64,000 bases of DNA from positions 8,415 through 72,414 of the forward strand of contig CAJNOJ010000374.1 of NCBI GenBank assembly GCA_905250025.1, read 5' to 3'. This DNA comes from Adineta ricciae (Eukaryota > Rotifera > Eurotatoria > Adinetida > Adinetidae). A program made the translations under genes and the position numbers. This document shows, one piece after another, positions 33,870 through 44,160 of this stretch. Position 1 is the stretch's first letter. The number at the start of each line of letters is the position of its first letter. The notes beneath the pieces were generated by a model. That model saw only the letters and a program-made list of their open reading frames with translations. It did no database searches and was not told where the DNA came from.

Positions 33870-34129
33870 TATGTTTTCATGTTTTCGTCCTTGGTAATGT
33901 GATTCTTCTTTCTGTTATGTATTTTTTCAATTATATTTGTTTGTCGATTAACTTATTTGAATACATACGCAATTCCCCATGTTTTGCGTTTCTCTTGCTC
34001 ATAAGCGTATTCATATAATTATTTTTATTTTATTCAACGTCATCGAGTGCTTATCGATAAGTGAGTAAATATTACGTTCGACATTATTCGAAAGAAAAAC
34101 GTTACATATCATTAATATTCTTTATCAAT

Positions 34130-36900
34130 ATGGATGAGTTGATCGAAATGAATCGATGGCGTTTACAACAACGCCTTCTCAGTCGAGATGTTGACGGTAT
34201 CAAGCCACTTGACCCGATCATTGGTTATGCACAAGAGCCTCTTCTTCCACTATCTGAAGCATGTGCACCATTGACGAATCTTGTGACAAATCTTTCAACA
34301 TATGTTTATTTTGCACTAAAAGAAACCCCACTAAAACCATCCGATGGTCTCACACGTGATGAATCGGCAGCCATTCGACTATACACGATGGAATGGACTG
34401 ACGGACAACGAAGTTTTTATGGCGTTCTCAATCACACTTTAAAAACAGCCGATCGACAGAAGTTGCAACCGTGGTTCAAATATCTGAAATTATTTCTCAC
34501 TGCTCTGGTCAAATTGCCTTGTGCGCCACCACAAACCATTTGGCGTGGTGTTCGTCACATTGTTAATGATGAATTTCCTTGTGGTTCACAAGTGATTTGG
34601 TGGGCATTCTCATCGTGTACAACCACATTGAGAGTTTTGGAAAATGAAACTTATCTAGGATCAATTGGAGAAAGAACTCTTTTTTCCATTGAAGTTTTCA
34701 ATGGAAGAAACATTCGTTCACATTCACATTTTGATGATGAGGATGAAATGTTGATGTTACCTGGAACTCTGATGGAAGTGAATTCACAAATGAAATCTGC
34801 GTCAGATCTTTGTATCATTCATCTGAAACAAAAAATACCAGAAGCAGTTTTACTCGAGCCACCATTCGAAGGTAATCGAAAGAGAAAATGCTTTTTTCGA
34901 ATTACTACATGTTTTTCTATTCAGATGCGTGTCTTTACCCAAAGAATGAGCCAGTGAAAAATTGGTATCGTCAAAAGAGATTTTACATTCCGATTAGTTT
35001 GATGGCAATACTCATGATTGTTGCGATCGTACTTGCGTCTGTTCTTGGAACAAGATCGATTATGGATATGAACACACCAAGTATGTCTAACGAGCAATTC
35101 ATTTAGTTCATTTCTTTTTCTTTCTTAGTTCCTTGTGATGTTAAGTTTCTTGATCAAACGACTTATGCAACCGGTACTCGTCCAATATTTCTTGTTACTG
35201 CTGATATTAATGCGGACACTAGACCTGATGTGGTGGTGGCGAATTCTGATGCGAATAATGTCGAAGTGTGGTTGAATACAGGAACGGGAAGTTTTACAAC
35301 GAAGAAAACTTATTCCACAGATGCAAATCCCATTTCCGTATCTGTTATTGATGTCAATGGAGATCACCAATTAGATCTGATTGTTGCCAATTCAGGTGCA
35401 CAAAATGTTGGAGTTCTTCTCAATGTTGGCGATGGAACGTTTCACAATCAAAATACTTATCCTACTATGTCAAATCCGAAATCAGTCACGACAGCTGATG
35501 TTAATCAAGATCAGAAACCAGATATCATTGTGACTAATTTTAACAAAAATAACATCGAAATTCTATTGAACAAAGGCAATGGAACATTTGTTTCTCATTC
35601 AAGTTATCTAACTGGTTCTCATCCGATTTCCGTCGCTTCAAGTGATTTAAATGGGGATGATAGAGATGATCTTGTTGTTGCTAGTTCAGATTCACGGAGT
35701 GTTGGTGTGTTTTTGAATTTGGGAAATGGAATATTCGATGTACAAATGATTTATTCAACAAGTTCAACACCTTTTTGTGTCATTCTGAACGATCTGAATG
35801 GAGATCAAAAACGTGATATCATCGTGGCAAATTATGGTGCAAATACTGTTGGTGTTTTTTTGAATAAAGGCAATGGAACATTTACAAGTCAAACATCTTA
35901 CTTAACTTCCGAATTACCTTATTCTGTTACTGCGATGGACATCAATGATGACAATCACTCAGATATTATTGTGGCGAATTCAGGTGCCAATAGTGTTGGT
36001 GTACTTTTCAACAATGGAAATGGAACATTCACTCCGCAAATGAGTTATAGTACTGGTTCTGTGTCTTATCCTACTTCAGTAACTACTGCTGATTTGGATG
36101 GTGATAATAAATCCGATATAATCGTTGCCAATTCTCATACCAGTACGATTGGCGTATTTTTGAACGCTGGTAGTGGAACATTTGCTGCATCGTCAGTCTA
36201 CACGTCTGGATCGAGCCCAAATTCAGTTTTTGTCTCAGATGTCGATGGTGATCATCTTCGTGACATCATTGTTGCTAATTTGGACGCAAGTAATGTTGGT
36301 GTTCTTCTCAATGTTGGAAATGGAACGTTCAAACCACAAATTACATATTCAACAAATTCCAATCCACATTCTGTTGTCGGAATTGATGTCAACGGTGACA
36401 AATATGTTGATCTGATTGTTGCAAATACTGATGGAAATAACATTGGTGTTCTGATCAATCAAGGTGATGGTCGATTTCCCATTGAAATAGTATATGGTAC
36501 AGGTTCTTCGTCGCAGCCCATCTTTGTCACAGCAGATGATCTCAACAACGATCAATATGCTGATCTTGTTGTCGCCAATTATGCAGCAAACAACGTTGCT
36601 GTCTTCCTCAATAGTGGAAATGGAACATTCCCATTGATTCCATCAACTTATGCATCAGGTTCTCGTCCAATGTTTATCACGATTGTTGATGTCAATGGAG
36701 ATCAAAATGGTGATCTCATCGTTGCAAATTATGGATCGAAAAGTGTGAGTGTTCTTTTGAACAAAGGAAATGGAACATTTGCCAGTCAAAAAAGCTTCTC
36801 TACGGGCTACAAATTATATTCGATAGCGGCAATTGATGTGAACGATGATCATCAACCTGATCTCATTGTTCCGAACTTTGATGGAGAAAGTGTGAGTATC
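34130..36900 (+). CDS. ADP-ribosyltransferase / transmembrane / FG-GAP fusion (5' and central part)
   Basis: Exons 34130-34871, 34925-35080 and 35129-36900; the last continues at 40898-41209 once the misplaced block is removed (993 aa in total). Residues about 40-240 are an arginine-type ADP-ribosyltransferase: IWRGVR (Arg139), WWAFSSCT (Ser161), DEDEMLMLPG (Glu204-x-Glu206), the R-S-ExE triad. Residues about 269-291 form a single membrane helix preceded by basic residues (NWYRQKR), so the enzyme domain should face the cytosol. The rest is about 14 FG-GAP/VCBS repeats of roughly 47 aa (D-x-N-x-D...DIIVAN...VGVLLN.GNGTF), predicted extracellular beta-propellers with Ca-binding loops. No signal peptide. 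Start at 34130 chosen because the frame upstream to 34061 begins with GTG. Confidence 0.85.
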
Positions 36901-36901
36901 N
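36901..36901. other. Single-N assembly junction inside the FG-GAP gene
   Basis: The FG-GAP frame stops here and the sequence jumps to the middle of a minus-strand family L gene (equivalent to 29410). Confidence 0.95.
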
Positions 36902-37166
36902 TTTCATCCATAGACAATTCAGTGAAAAGAACATGAGGTTGTTGAGTGTTGATGGAATGGAAAAGAGGAATAAACCAACGATAACGAATGGGATGATGTA
37001 GAACATATTCATGTTGATCATTCTGAAGTAATGGAAAATTGTTCTTGTTTTCAACGAATTTGTTCAATAGAGGAAGACGAGTGAGCTGTTGTTGTGTCAA
37101 TTGAATGAGTTCATTCGAAGGATGAAAACGAAATTTGTGCAGATTTTCTTCCTTTGTTTCCAACAT
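36902..37166 (-). CDS. Family L orphan gene, copy 4 (N-terminal 88 codons)
   Basis: ATG 37166, reading MLETKEENLHKFRFHPSNEL, cut at the junction. Differs from copy 3 by few residues; the tail type cannot be seen. Confidence 0.7.
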
Positions 37167-37770
37167 TGTTGAAATATATAGACGAGTGGCTTTTCTAACT
37201 GATAAATTTTCTGTTTTATATATCCAGTGTGTTTATCAGAGCAATGTAAAGGAAAAAACCGTGTGCTTTTTTCTGTTTTTTTCCATTATATCCTTTGAAA
37301 CGTGAATCATCGGGAATCGATTCGTTGGATTTTTCCTTGACGCTATAGAGTGTGATGTGTGGTCATAGTGTCTACAGACTTTCTACCATTGAAAAGTGAT
37401 GGAAGAAATGAATTTCCAAAAACAGTTTTACGAGAGTCAAATCTCTTTGTATTATTTATTTTCTAGTTGAGACTGATACTTTTGATTCACTTTGATCTTT
37501 TCTGCCATTTGCCGACGCAATAAACAACACGTAGATATTTCACTAAAAAGAATCAGCGTGAATAGATGTCGATATTAAATATAAGTAAGTTGATACCCAC
37601 ATATAATTTCATATCATATGAAATAAGTAACTGGAGAAAGGAAGAGAGTAGAGTTACTACTAATCGATTGACTCATAATGTAATATTGCGACGTGGGGGA
37701 TACGATATGTGCTGGTAAAGCGTGTATCCCAGCGTAGGTGTTGTATGTCATTCACTTCCTTACAGATCTG

Positions 37771-37778
37771 TATAAATA
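37771..37778 (+). promoter_or_regulatory. TATA box of hevein/expansin-like gene 4
   Basis: TATAAATA, same spacing to the ATG (37812) as in copy 3. Confidence 0.6.
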
Positions 37779-37811
37779 AAGAGGTTCTGAAATGATTTTC
37801 TACACATAAAA

Positions 37812-38504
37812 ATGCATTCCTCTCTTGCTCTATTCGGTATTGTTTTCGTAGCTCTTGTTGGTTCGCTTTATGCTCAATATGACCAACAGGAACAGTTGGC
37901 TGGAAGTGAACCAAGTAATCTAGCGCGATTATTACCAATCCTTAGCCGTCGAGCTCGTGCAACGTCTTGTCCTGCCGGATTGTGTTTATCGAAATGGGGT
38001 TATTGTGGTAACACAGCTGAGCATTGTGGTTCAGGATGTAAAAGCGGCCCATGTAAAGGTGGTTCGGGAAATAACGGTGGTCAACGAAGTGGGGAAGCAA
38101 CATATTATGCTCGTAAGTATTTTTGATAATGAAATCGACTTGAAAGAAACAGAAATATTTATCTAAATAGCTGGTCTTGGTGCTTGTGGTATAAATAGCA
38201 ATGGTAATGAACTTGTTGCTGCAATGGCTGCTCCTGATTTTGATCCACACACTCCAAATCGTAATCCAAATAACAATAGACTTTGTGGTCGACATATTTC
38301 AGTGAATGGACCACGAGGTTCAGTGACTGTCCGAGTTGTTGATCGTTGTCCAGTATGCAAACCTGTAAGTGAAACTGAGTGCTATAGGAATTGAATGTGA
38401 TCTATCTTCTGTTTTAGGGCGATTTGGACTTGAGTCCAGCTGCTTTTGATCGAATCGCCAATCGAAATCAAGGACGAGTTCGCATCAACTGGCGTTTTGC
38501 TTAA
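37812..38504 (+). CDS. Secreted hevein plus RlpA/expansin-like protein, copy 4
   Basis: Exons 37812-38112, 38171-38364 and 38418-38504, 193 aa. Exon 1 is nearly identical to copy 3. The start of exon 2 reads GINSNGNELVAAMAAPDFDP, unlike copies 1 and 3 (GYNHGNEFVVAM). The remaining barrel motifs (LCGR, VVDRCPVC, LDLSPAAFDRIA) are kept. It is likely the allele of copy 3, with the difference due to gene conversion in one of them. Confidence 0.85.
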
Positions 38505-38761
38505 TTATTTAATTCATTTAAAAAATCAAACTGTAAACAAATCTTTTATCTGTTTAATTGTTTCTTATTATCAATAAAGTAATGAAGTACGTGATGAAGG
38601 TTACATATAGTTTTCGATTTCGACAATGTTACTCTAAAAGAATCTCAATTTATCGTAACATAACTGTTATGATTAACATTATAACATGTGATTGAAAAGA
38701 TTTAAACCAACTTTCTCCACCTAGAGGAAGTTCTATCGATGTGAAAAAGAAAAAAAACAAT

Positions 38762-38980
38762 CAACTCAGTGGGTTGACGTATATCTTTATTGGTGATGAA
38801 CAATCAATTTATGCTTCGGATTCAGATAACCATCGTGTAATGATATGGTTAAAAGAATCTGAAAGGGAAATTATTCTTGGTGAAAATGGAAAGGTTGACG
38901 GATCAAATCAATTTAATAATCCCAGTAGTTTATTACTTAATTCGGAAAGAGATCTTTATATTGTTGATAAAAGCAATTAA
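38762..38980 (+). pseudogene. NHL-repeat fragment, second copy
   Basis: Matches 31274-31486 with a few substitutions (IFIGDEQSIYASDSDNHRVM); no more complete than the first. Confidence 0.5.
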
Positions 38981-40023
38981 AGAGTACAAAATTGTTCATT
39001 AACTTCCATTTAAGCTACCCCTCCCTCCATATTCGAAGAGTTATGCGATCAAGAAGTGTCAAAAAGTAAGGGTCCGCGTGACGACGATGTCAGGTTCGTG
39101 TTAAAATGTAGTTGATTTTTTTGCGGGAACGTTTTCCGAAAATATTGAGAAAATCAAGGTGAATGTTTTCGTTTTGGAGAAAATGCGAAACAAGTGTTTT
39201 TGATAATTGTGTGTTTTTGTCTACAAGTAGATGAAGATTAAAGAATAGAATGTAATGCTCTAGAACTTATCAATGACAGAGAATCAAATGAACACATGTT
39301 GAGTCTTATGTGAGATACTTTTTACTACTGGTCAGCGCTACTCCCGTCAGGAAATACTCGTTGACAGAGAAATCTGTGACATGCAGATAAAAGAAAGTGA
39401 GTCTCTTGTCCTTCAGTTTTTTATTAGAACAATGCATTGGTTAGTAGAACCAGTTCATATGCTTTGTGACGACTCATATAGAACCTAGAAGGTGCTAGTG
39501 ATATTCGTTATCGTGTTGAGCTCATGGTAAAGTTTGGCACCTACATTCAAGCATTGTGCTTTTGAAAAGTTCTTTGGAGGTGAGTGGGTCTAAAAAAAAC
39601 CATTGTAAAACCTTCGAAAGTAGAAGTCAAGATATCTATATAACTACGCTAAAATCTGACAATCGATAATTTTACCGAAAATTTGCTTTTTCGATCCGGG
39701 GAGGGCCTTTAATAGATAAATGTTTTATTTAGAAGTAACCTAAATAATTTTGACACATAAAACAAATAAGGATCAGTTTTCATGTTCTCACTAAATCCGT
39801 TGGAAAATGTCTATTTTTAGAATAATTGAAAAAGCTTGTGAGCTTTCGTATACCATAGTCTTAAGAAAAATCCTCATGAGGAACATATGGACTTTGATTA
39901 AAGAAACATCTGCGACACCCACTTAGCAACAATTTGTATTTAAAGCGCCGTTGTCTTAACGTACGAATTCATTATTATTTCTTAACAATACTATGTCATA
40001 AGACGATCTATTTTCGTCTTTAG
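38981..40023. other. Spacer, alternative copy of 31487-32532
   Basis: No gene. Compared with the first copy it has an extra 19-bp piece near 39430 and a deletion of about 26 bp near 39978 that removes the 5'-leader splice donor of the following gene. Confidence 0.5.
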
Positions 40024-40311
40024 ATGAACTCATCAATTTTGTTGTCATTCACAATTGGACTATTAGTACTGGTCATGGGTGGACAAGGTACGGTGTACAG
40101 ACAGTGGGTGCCTATGGACACTACACTTGTGTTCAACAAACCAGGAACCTGCTATGGACCAGAAATTCATGTATCTGGAGATAATTGGCGCCTATGTTGT
40201 GATCATTTTGGCACCCGACAACTCCAAATGGAAACACGCAGTGTCATTGAGCCTCTCTTACCTACATCGGTTGAAGACCGTAGCTTAGCAAAAAATATAC
40301 TCGATGGATGA
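40024..40311 (+). pseudogene. Broken allele of the 133-aa secreted protein
   Basis: The signal peptide and first 88 residues match the intact copy at 32533. An indel near 40290 (AGCAAAAAATATAC versus AGTGAAATGTAC) shifts the frame and gives a stop at 40309 after 95 codons; the remaining 3' sequence is still recognisable to 40428. The upstream leader intron has lost its GTAAGA donor. Two independent lesions suggest this allele is not functional. Confidence 0.6.
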
Positions 40312-40468
40312 CTTCTACAACAACTTCTCGTATTGCATTGGCTGAAAATGCTTGTGAAGCATCATTACATTCGCAATTCATCGATGGAAGTTTGTGCGCA
40401 ATGACTTGCGTGATAAATCTCGTGTAGTATTTAGGATAAATTGGTTGATAAAACGAAACAAAAATGAT

Positions 40469-40605
40469 GGTTAGATAGCGTCGTTGATATTGTATCGCGG
40501 TGGGGATCGAACCCACGCATCCATAAGGATAAGAGTTTTCAAGACTATCGACTTAACCACTTGTCTACACGAAGGAATCAACATACAAAGCTAACCGTAC
40601 GAGCA
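40469..40605 (-). repeat. tRNA-Ser-like dispersed repeat, copy 4
   Basis: Same as copy 3; tRNA-shaped part 40574-40492 (minus), anticodon TGA. Confidence 0.65.
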
Positions 40606-40675
40606 TACTCAATAATATGATTATAAAAACGAATATTTCTTTGAAGTTATGCAATTACCGCAACAGAAAAGAAAA

Positions 40676-40676
40676 N
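40676..40676. other. Single-N assembly junction
   Basis: Left flank equals position 33182; right flank equals 36681 within the FG-GAP gene. Confidence 0.95.
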
Positions 40677-41209
40677 CGATTGTTGATGTCAATGGAGATC
40701 AAAATGGTGATCTCATCGTTGCAAATTATGGATCGAAAAGTGTGAGTGTTCTTTTGAACAAAGGAAATGGAACATTTGCCAGTCAAAAAAGCTTCTCCAC
40801 GGGCTACAAATTATATTCGATAGCGGCAATTGATGTGAACGATGATCATCGACCTGATCTCGTTATTCCGAACTTTGATGGTGAAAGTGTGAGTATCTTT
40901 GTAAACACAAACAATGGTTTGTTTATGTTGCAATCAACATATTCATGTGGTCAACATCCGATGTCATTGATTGCAATAGATATCAATAGTGATGAGAAAG
41001 AAGATCTTATTGTGACAAATTATGCAGGAAGCACTGTGAGTATTCTGTTGAATAATGGAAAAGGAAGCTTTGGAAATGCAAAGAGTTATGAAACAGGATA
41101 TTTGCCGAGATCATTAGCTGTGGCAGACGTTAACAATGATCAACGGCCGGATATTATTGTTGCGAATTACGGCGGACAAAATGTCAGTGTTCTTCTCGCT
41201 TATTGTTAA
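40677..41209 (+). CDS. FG-GAP gene, 3' part (continuation of 34130-36900)
   Basis: The first 221 bp repeat 36681-36900 with a handful of substitutions, including HQPDLIVP versus HRPDLVIP, so they come from the other haplotype. From 40898 the frame adds about 103 residues with two further FG-GAP repeats and ends SVLLAYC-TAA. No transmembrane segment follows, which fits a C-terminus outside the cell. Confidence 0.85.
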
Positions 41210-41373
41210 ATGAATTGTATATTTTGTAAAAATAGAATCATTTTCAGAATGTGCATGATTATGTTTACTTTATTTTTGATAGAATGATACATTCATGAAT
41301 AGACAAACGATAGTGAAAAGAACAGAAGTAAAAAAAGAAACTGATGAAGTTAAAATCTCACATTCTAATAATT

Positions 41374-42651
41374 TCAATCATTAATTCGATGTACAGTAAT
41401 GTAACGATTAAAACGAATAGCCACCCATTCTTGGGACGCACAAATGTTCACTGGATAAAGATGAGGTTGATTCTCTTCATATTCTTCCACATACAAAATG
41501 AACGATCGTTTTCCCTTGCGTTCACCATGATTGTCATAAAATAATAAATTTCCGCTCATCACATGTAAAGCAACAAGAAGATCAACCTTATGAAGATGAA
41601 GAAGACGTGGCATATAATATTCGACATCTGTATAACCAAGATCGATTCGAGAAAGAAGAGCCCAATCGCGTGTTAGGTCGAACACATGAATACCAACTGG
41701 TCCTTTCTGTGATCCTATCGAACAATTGTATGAAACAGCAAGTTTTTTGTTCGATGGTGAACAGCAAATGTCAATCAAACGTAAAACATCACTGTTATAA
41801 CGTTGAGAATCAGGAGGAAAGAGTTCCAATGCTGATTTTCGTACATGTGTCACTCTATAAGAATTCAAAAGAAGAACAAAACCTCTCGTATAATGATTGA
41901 CAATTTCATAAACTGTTTCTTTTGTACAGCAAACACGTGAAAGCGTATCACCTGGCAGACAAGTTATCCAACGTTCAAACGCTTCCTCATCCTTATCAGG
42001 TGTTGGATTGAATAAATAATGCCAACTCGCACGTTGTTCTCCTGTTTGAACAACGGCTAAAACATATCGATTATGTGTTGGCCAATAATCCATATCGACA
42101 ACACGAACTCGTTCGCCCACATATGGAAAGTTAAAGCTACGTTCAGCTTGAACTTCTCCCACACTCGAGTTAATGTTCGATACAACAAACATTTTCATTT
42201 CACGTACTTGTTCATAATTCCAAACAAAATCAATAAAAGCAAGTTGATCTTCACCAATTGCCATTACACCAGCTCGATCTTTATAACATTTGACCGTACA
42301 ATGAGCGCGTTGTTTGATCACCAATGCTTGTCCAATAGTTGATGTTAAATCTGATGATTCAGATTGTTGTCGTGAATAATTTTTGTGTGACATAAATTCA
42401 TCACTGAAATAAAAGTTTCGTTTGCCTGTGTCTTGATCACCAAAAATTGTTGAACTTCCATCTTCATCATTATAAAATTCATTCATCGCTTCTTGAAGTC
42501 GATCGTTGAGATCGTTTTCCGTGATATTTTCATCAAGATCATCGGTTGCTGAACGAACGATCGAATCGATCTCTTTCATCCATTGCTCTCGCCATTCATT
42601 GATCATTTTCGTCGTTTCATTTCGATTTGCATCTTCATTACTAGTGGCCAT
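41374..42651 (-). CDS. Conserved orphan protein, 425 aa, beta-propeller-like
   Basis: An intronless frame from ATG 42651 (MATSNEDANRNETTKMINEW). Residues 1-110 are charged and probably helical (DDLDENITENDLNDRLQEAMNEFYNDEDG). Residues 110-425 are a series of short beta strands with features such as MAIGEDQLAFIDFVW, YWPTHNRYVLAVVQTG, DICCSPSNKKLAVSYNCS and YPVNICASQEWVAIRF, resembling degenerate WD/NHL-like blades. No signal peptide or membrane helix. It is convergent to the FG-GAP gene (165 bp apart). A partial second copy (54302-54941) keeps the frame, so the gene is under constraint. Function unknown. Confidence 0.7.
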   Translation of the reverse strand: MATSNEDANRNETTKMINEWREQWMKEIDSIVRSATDDLDENITENDLNDRLQEAMNEFYNDEDGSSTIFGDQDTGKRNFYFSDEFMSHKNYSRQQSESSDLTSTIGQALVIKQRAHCTVKCYKDRAGVMAIGEDQLAFIDFVWNYEQVREMKMFVVSNINSSVGEVQAERSFNFPYVGERVRVVDMDYWPTHNRYVLAVVQTGEQRASWHYLFNPTPDKDEEAFERWITCLPGDTLSRVCCTKETVYEIVNHYTRGFVLLLNSYRVTHVRKSALELFPPDSQRYNSDVLRLIDICCSPSNKKLAVSYNCSIGSQKGPVGIHVFDLTRDWALLSRIDLGYTDVEYYMPRLLHLHKVDLLVALHVMSGNLLFYDNHGERKGKRSFILYVEEYEENQPHLYPVNICASQEWVAIRFNRYITVHRIND

Positions 42652-43286
42652 TCTTTTACACAGAACAAAATTAAAATGAAGAAAAAATAGTCAGTTTTTC
42701 CTTTTGTACACATATATATATATACGTCTTTCTTTCCCAGTGTTATGCACAATCGGTTGAAATTATACCACTGGGTTTTTTTCCAAGAGAATCTTTGCGT
42801 TTTACAGCAATACTTCGAGGAAGATTTTTTTCTTATCAAGCACCTCGGCTGGTTAAGGTAGATATCAGTTTATAGCTTTATTGCAGTTTCACTTGAGAAA
42901 AGAGATAAAAGAATGCAAAATATCGTGACGGAATTCTCGTTGAGATGATGAAATGAAGTTTGAAACTGGCAAAGTTCAGATTACTAATTGTTTAGTTTTT
43001 TCACAATTGAACCTCATTAGTGAGGACGTGTCACATCTCCAATTGTAACCAGATTTGAATAAATCTCTTTGCTGATTTCTGGTTAAAAATCAGAAACTTA
43101 CTGATACACCTATCTAACAAACAAAAACAGAAATCTACTTCTGTTTATGAAAATTCTCAAATTTCTTCATTCATAATAGTATGTATTTGTACTATGCTCT
43201 GCATAGCCTGCCAGGTCAACAAAAATTTAGAAATCAGAAATTTACTTTTTCATCTGAAAATGTTTCACTCCTTTTTATCACATTAA
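42652..43286. other. Intergenic, contains TA microsatellite
   Basis: A (TA)n run near 42710-42726 lies about 60 bp upstream of the minus-strand start and may act as its TATA region. No gene seen. The copy at 54942-55750 carries two extra segments of roughly 80-100 bp. Confidence 0.45.
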
Positions 43287-44160
43287 CCCTCGTACGCTGC
43301 TGGTAGGTCTACATGGACCCACGACGATGTTTTTGATTTTTATTATATGGACGCTGATACATTTTGAGGTGATGTTTTAGCTAATCGTTATAAAATGCCG
43401 TGAATACCTTCTTACAACAAAAAGGCTAAAGGTGCGCCCACATGGATTCCGCACCAGTTTTTGTGTTACACAAGTGGTTATTTATTACATAAATGCTGCC
43501 GTCTATCATCACAGATGTTCATTTACCAGAAAGATTATTCATATTTTTCTAGCATTCGTTTAACAGGCTTTGCGACTTTCTAAATGAAACGCTTCTGAAT
43601 TAGTTTTCTACTACCATGGACACCCTTCGTATTCGTACTTATCTATTGAAGAAAAAAGCTTGATGTTGTGATTTTTCAGAGAACGATGTCTACCAAACTA
43701 AATCTGAAAAGAATTCGAGATGTTCGTGATTTCGAAATCACTGATGAAGTGGAAGAAATTGCTTCTGAAAATGAAGAATCAAATTCTAATCCAAATTTTT
43801 CTCTTTCTGAATCTGAATCCGATGACGCATCCACTGATGAACATATTTTTAAAAAATGACAGTTCGTCTGATTCTTTTACTGGTAATGATGATCTAAATC
43901 TGAATTTTCAACCAGATACAGTTGAAAAAAAACGACGTTTTATGGTCGAGAGAAAGCCCCAACACTGTTGGTCGTTTACATGCAACTAACACATTGACGA
44001 TCAGACTTCGTCGGTTACTAAAATTCAAACAATTTTCGATGGGTCCCAGCTTTTCGTTACAAATGAAATGTTGGATAAAATTGTTGAACAAACAAATGAT
44101 TAAAATCTGTATGGCAGACTTTTCCCGTAAAATGAATGTATTGAAACAACTTGGATTTTA
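43287..44160 (+). mobile_element. piggyBac element relic (5' end and N-terminal transposase)
   Basis: TTAA (43283-43286) is followed by CCCTCGTACGCTGCTGG, the form of a piggyBac-family 5' terminus with its TTAA target. From 43684 (ATGTCTACC...) an acidic N-terminus typical of piggyBac transposases is readable (EVEEIASENEESNSNP, DSSSDSF), then in a shifted frame WSRESPNTVGRLHATN and, in another, FSFTNEMLDKIVEQTN-like residues. Frames are broken by stops and indels. The DDD catalytic core and the 3' terminus are not found, so it is a dead 5' fragment. Confidence 0.65.

Larger units (their letters stand above)
36902..40675. repeat. Alternative copy of 29410-33182 inserted by assembly
   Basis: These 3774 bp are collinear with 29410-33182 (3773 bp): family L fragment, hevein/expansin-like gene, NHL relic, broken small secreted gene and tRNA-like repeat in the same order and strand. 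Both ends are single Ns, and the interrupted FG-GAP gene resumes after a 220-bp overlap. This is best explained as the homologous haplotype placed inside a neighbouring gene. Confidence 0.9.
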
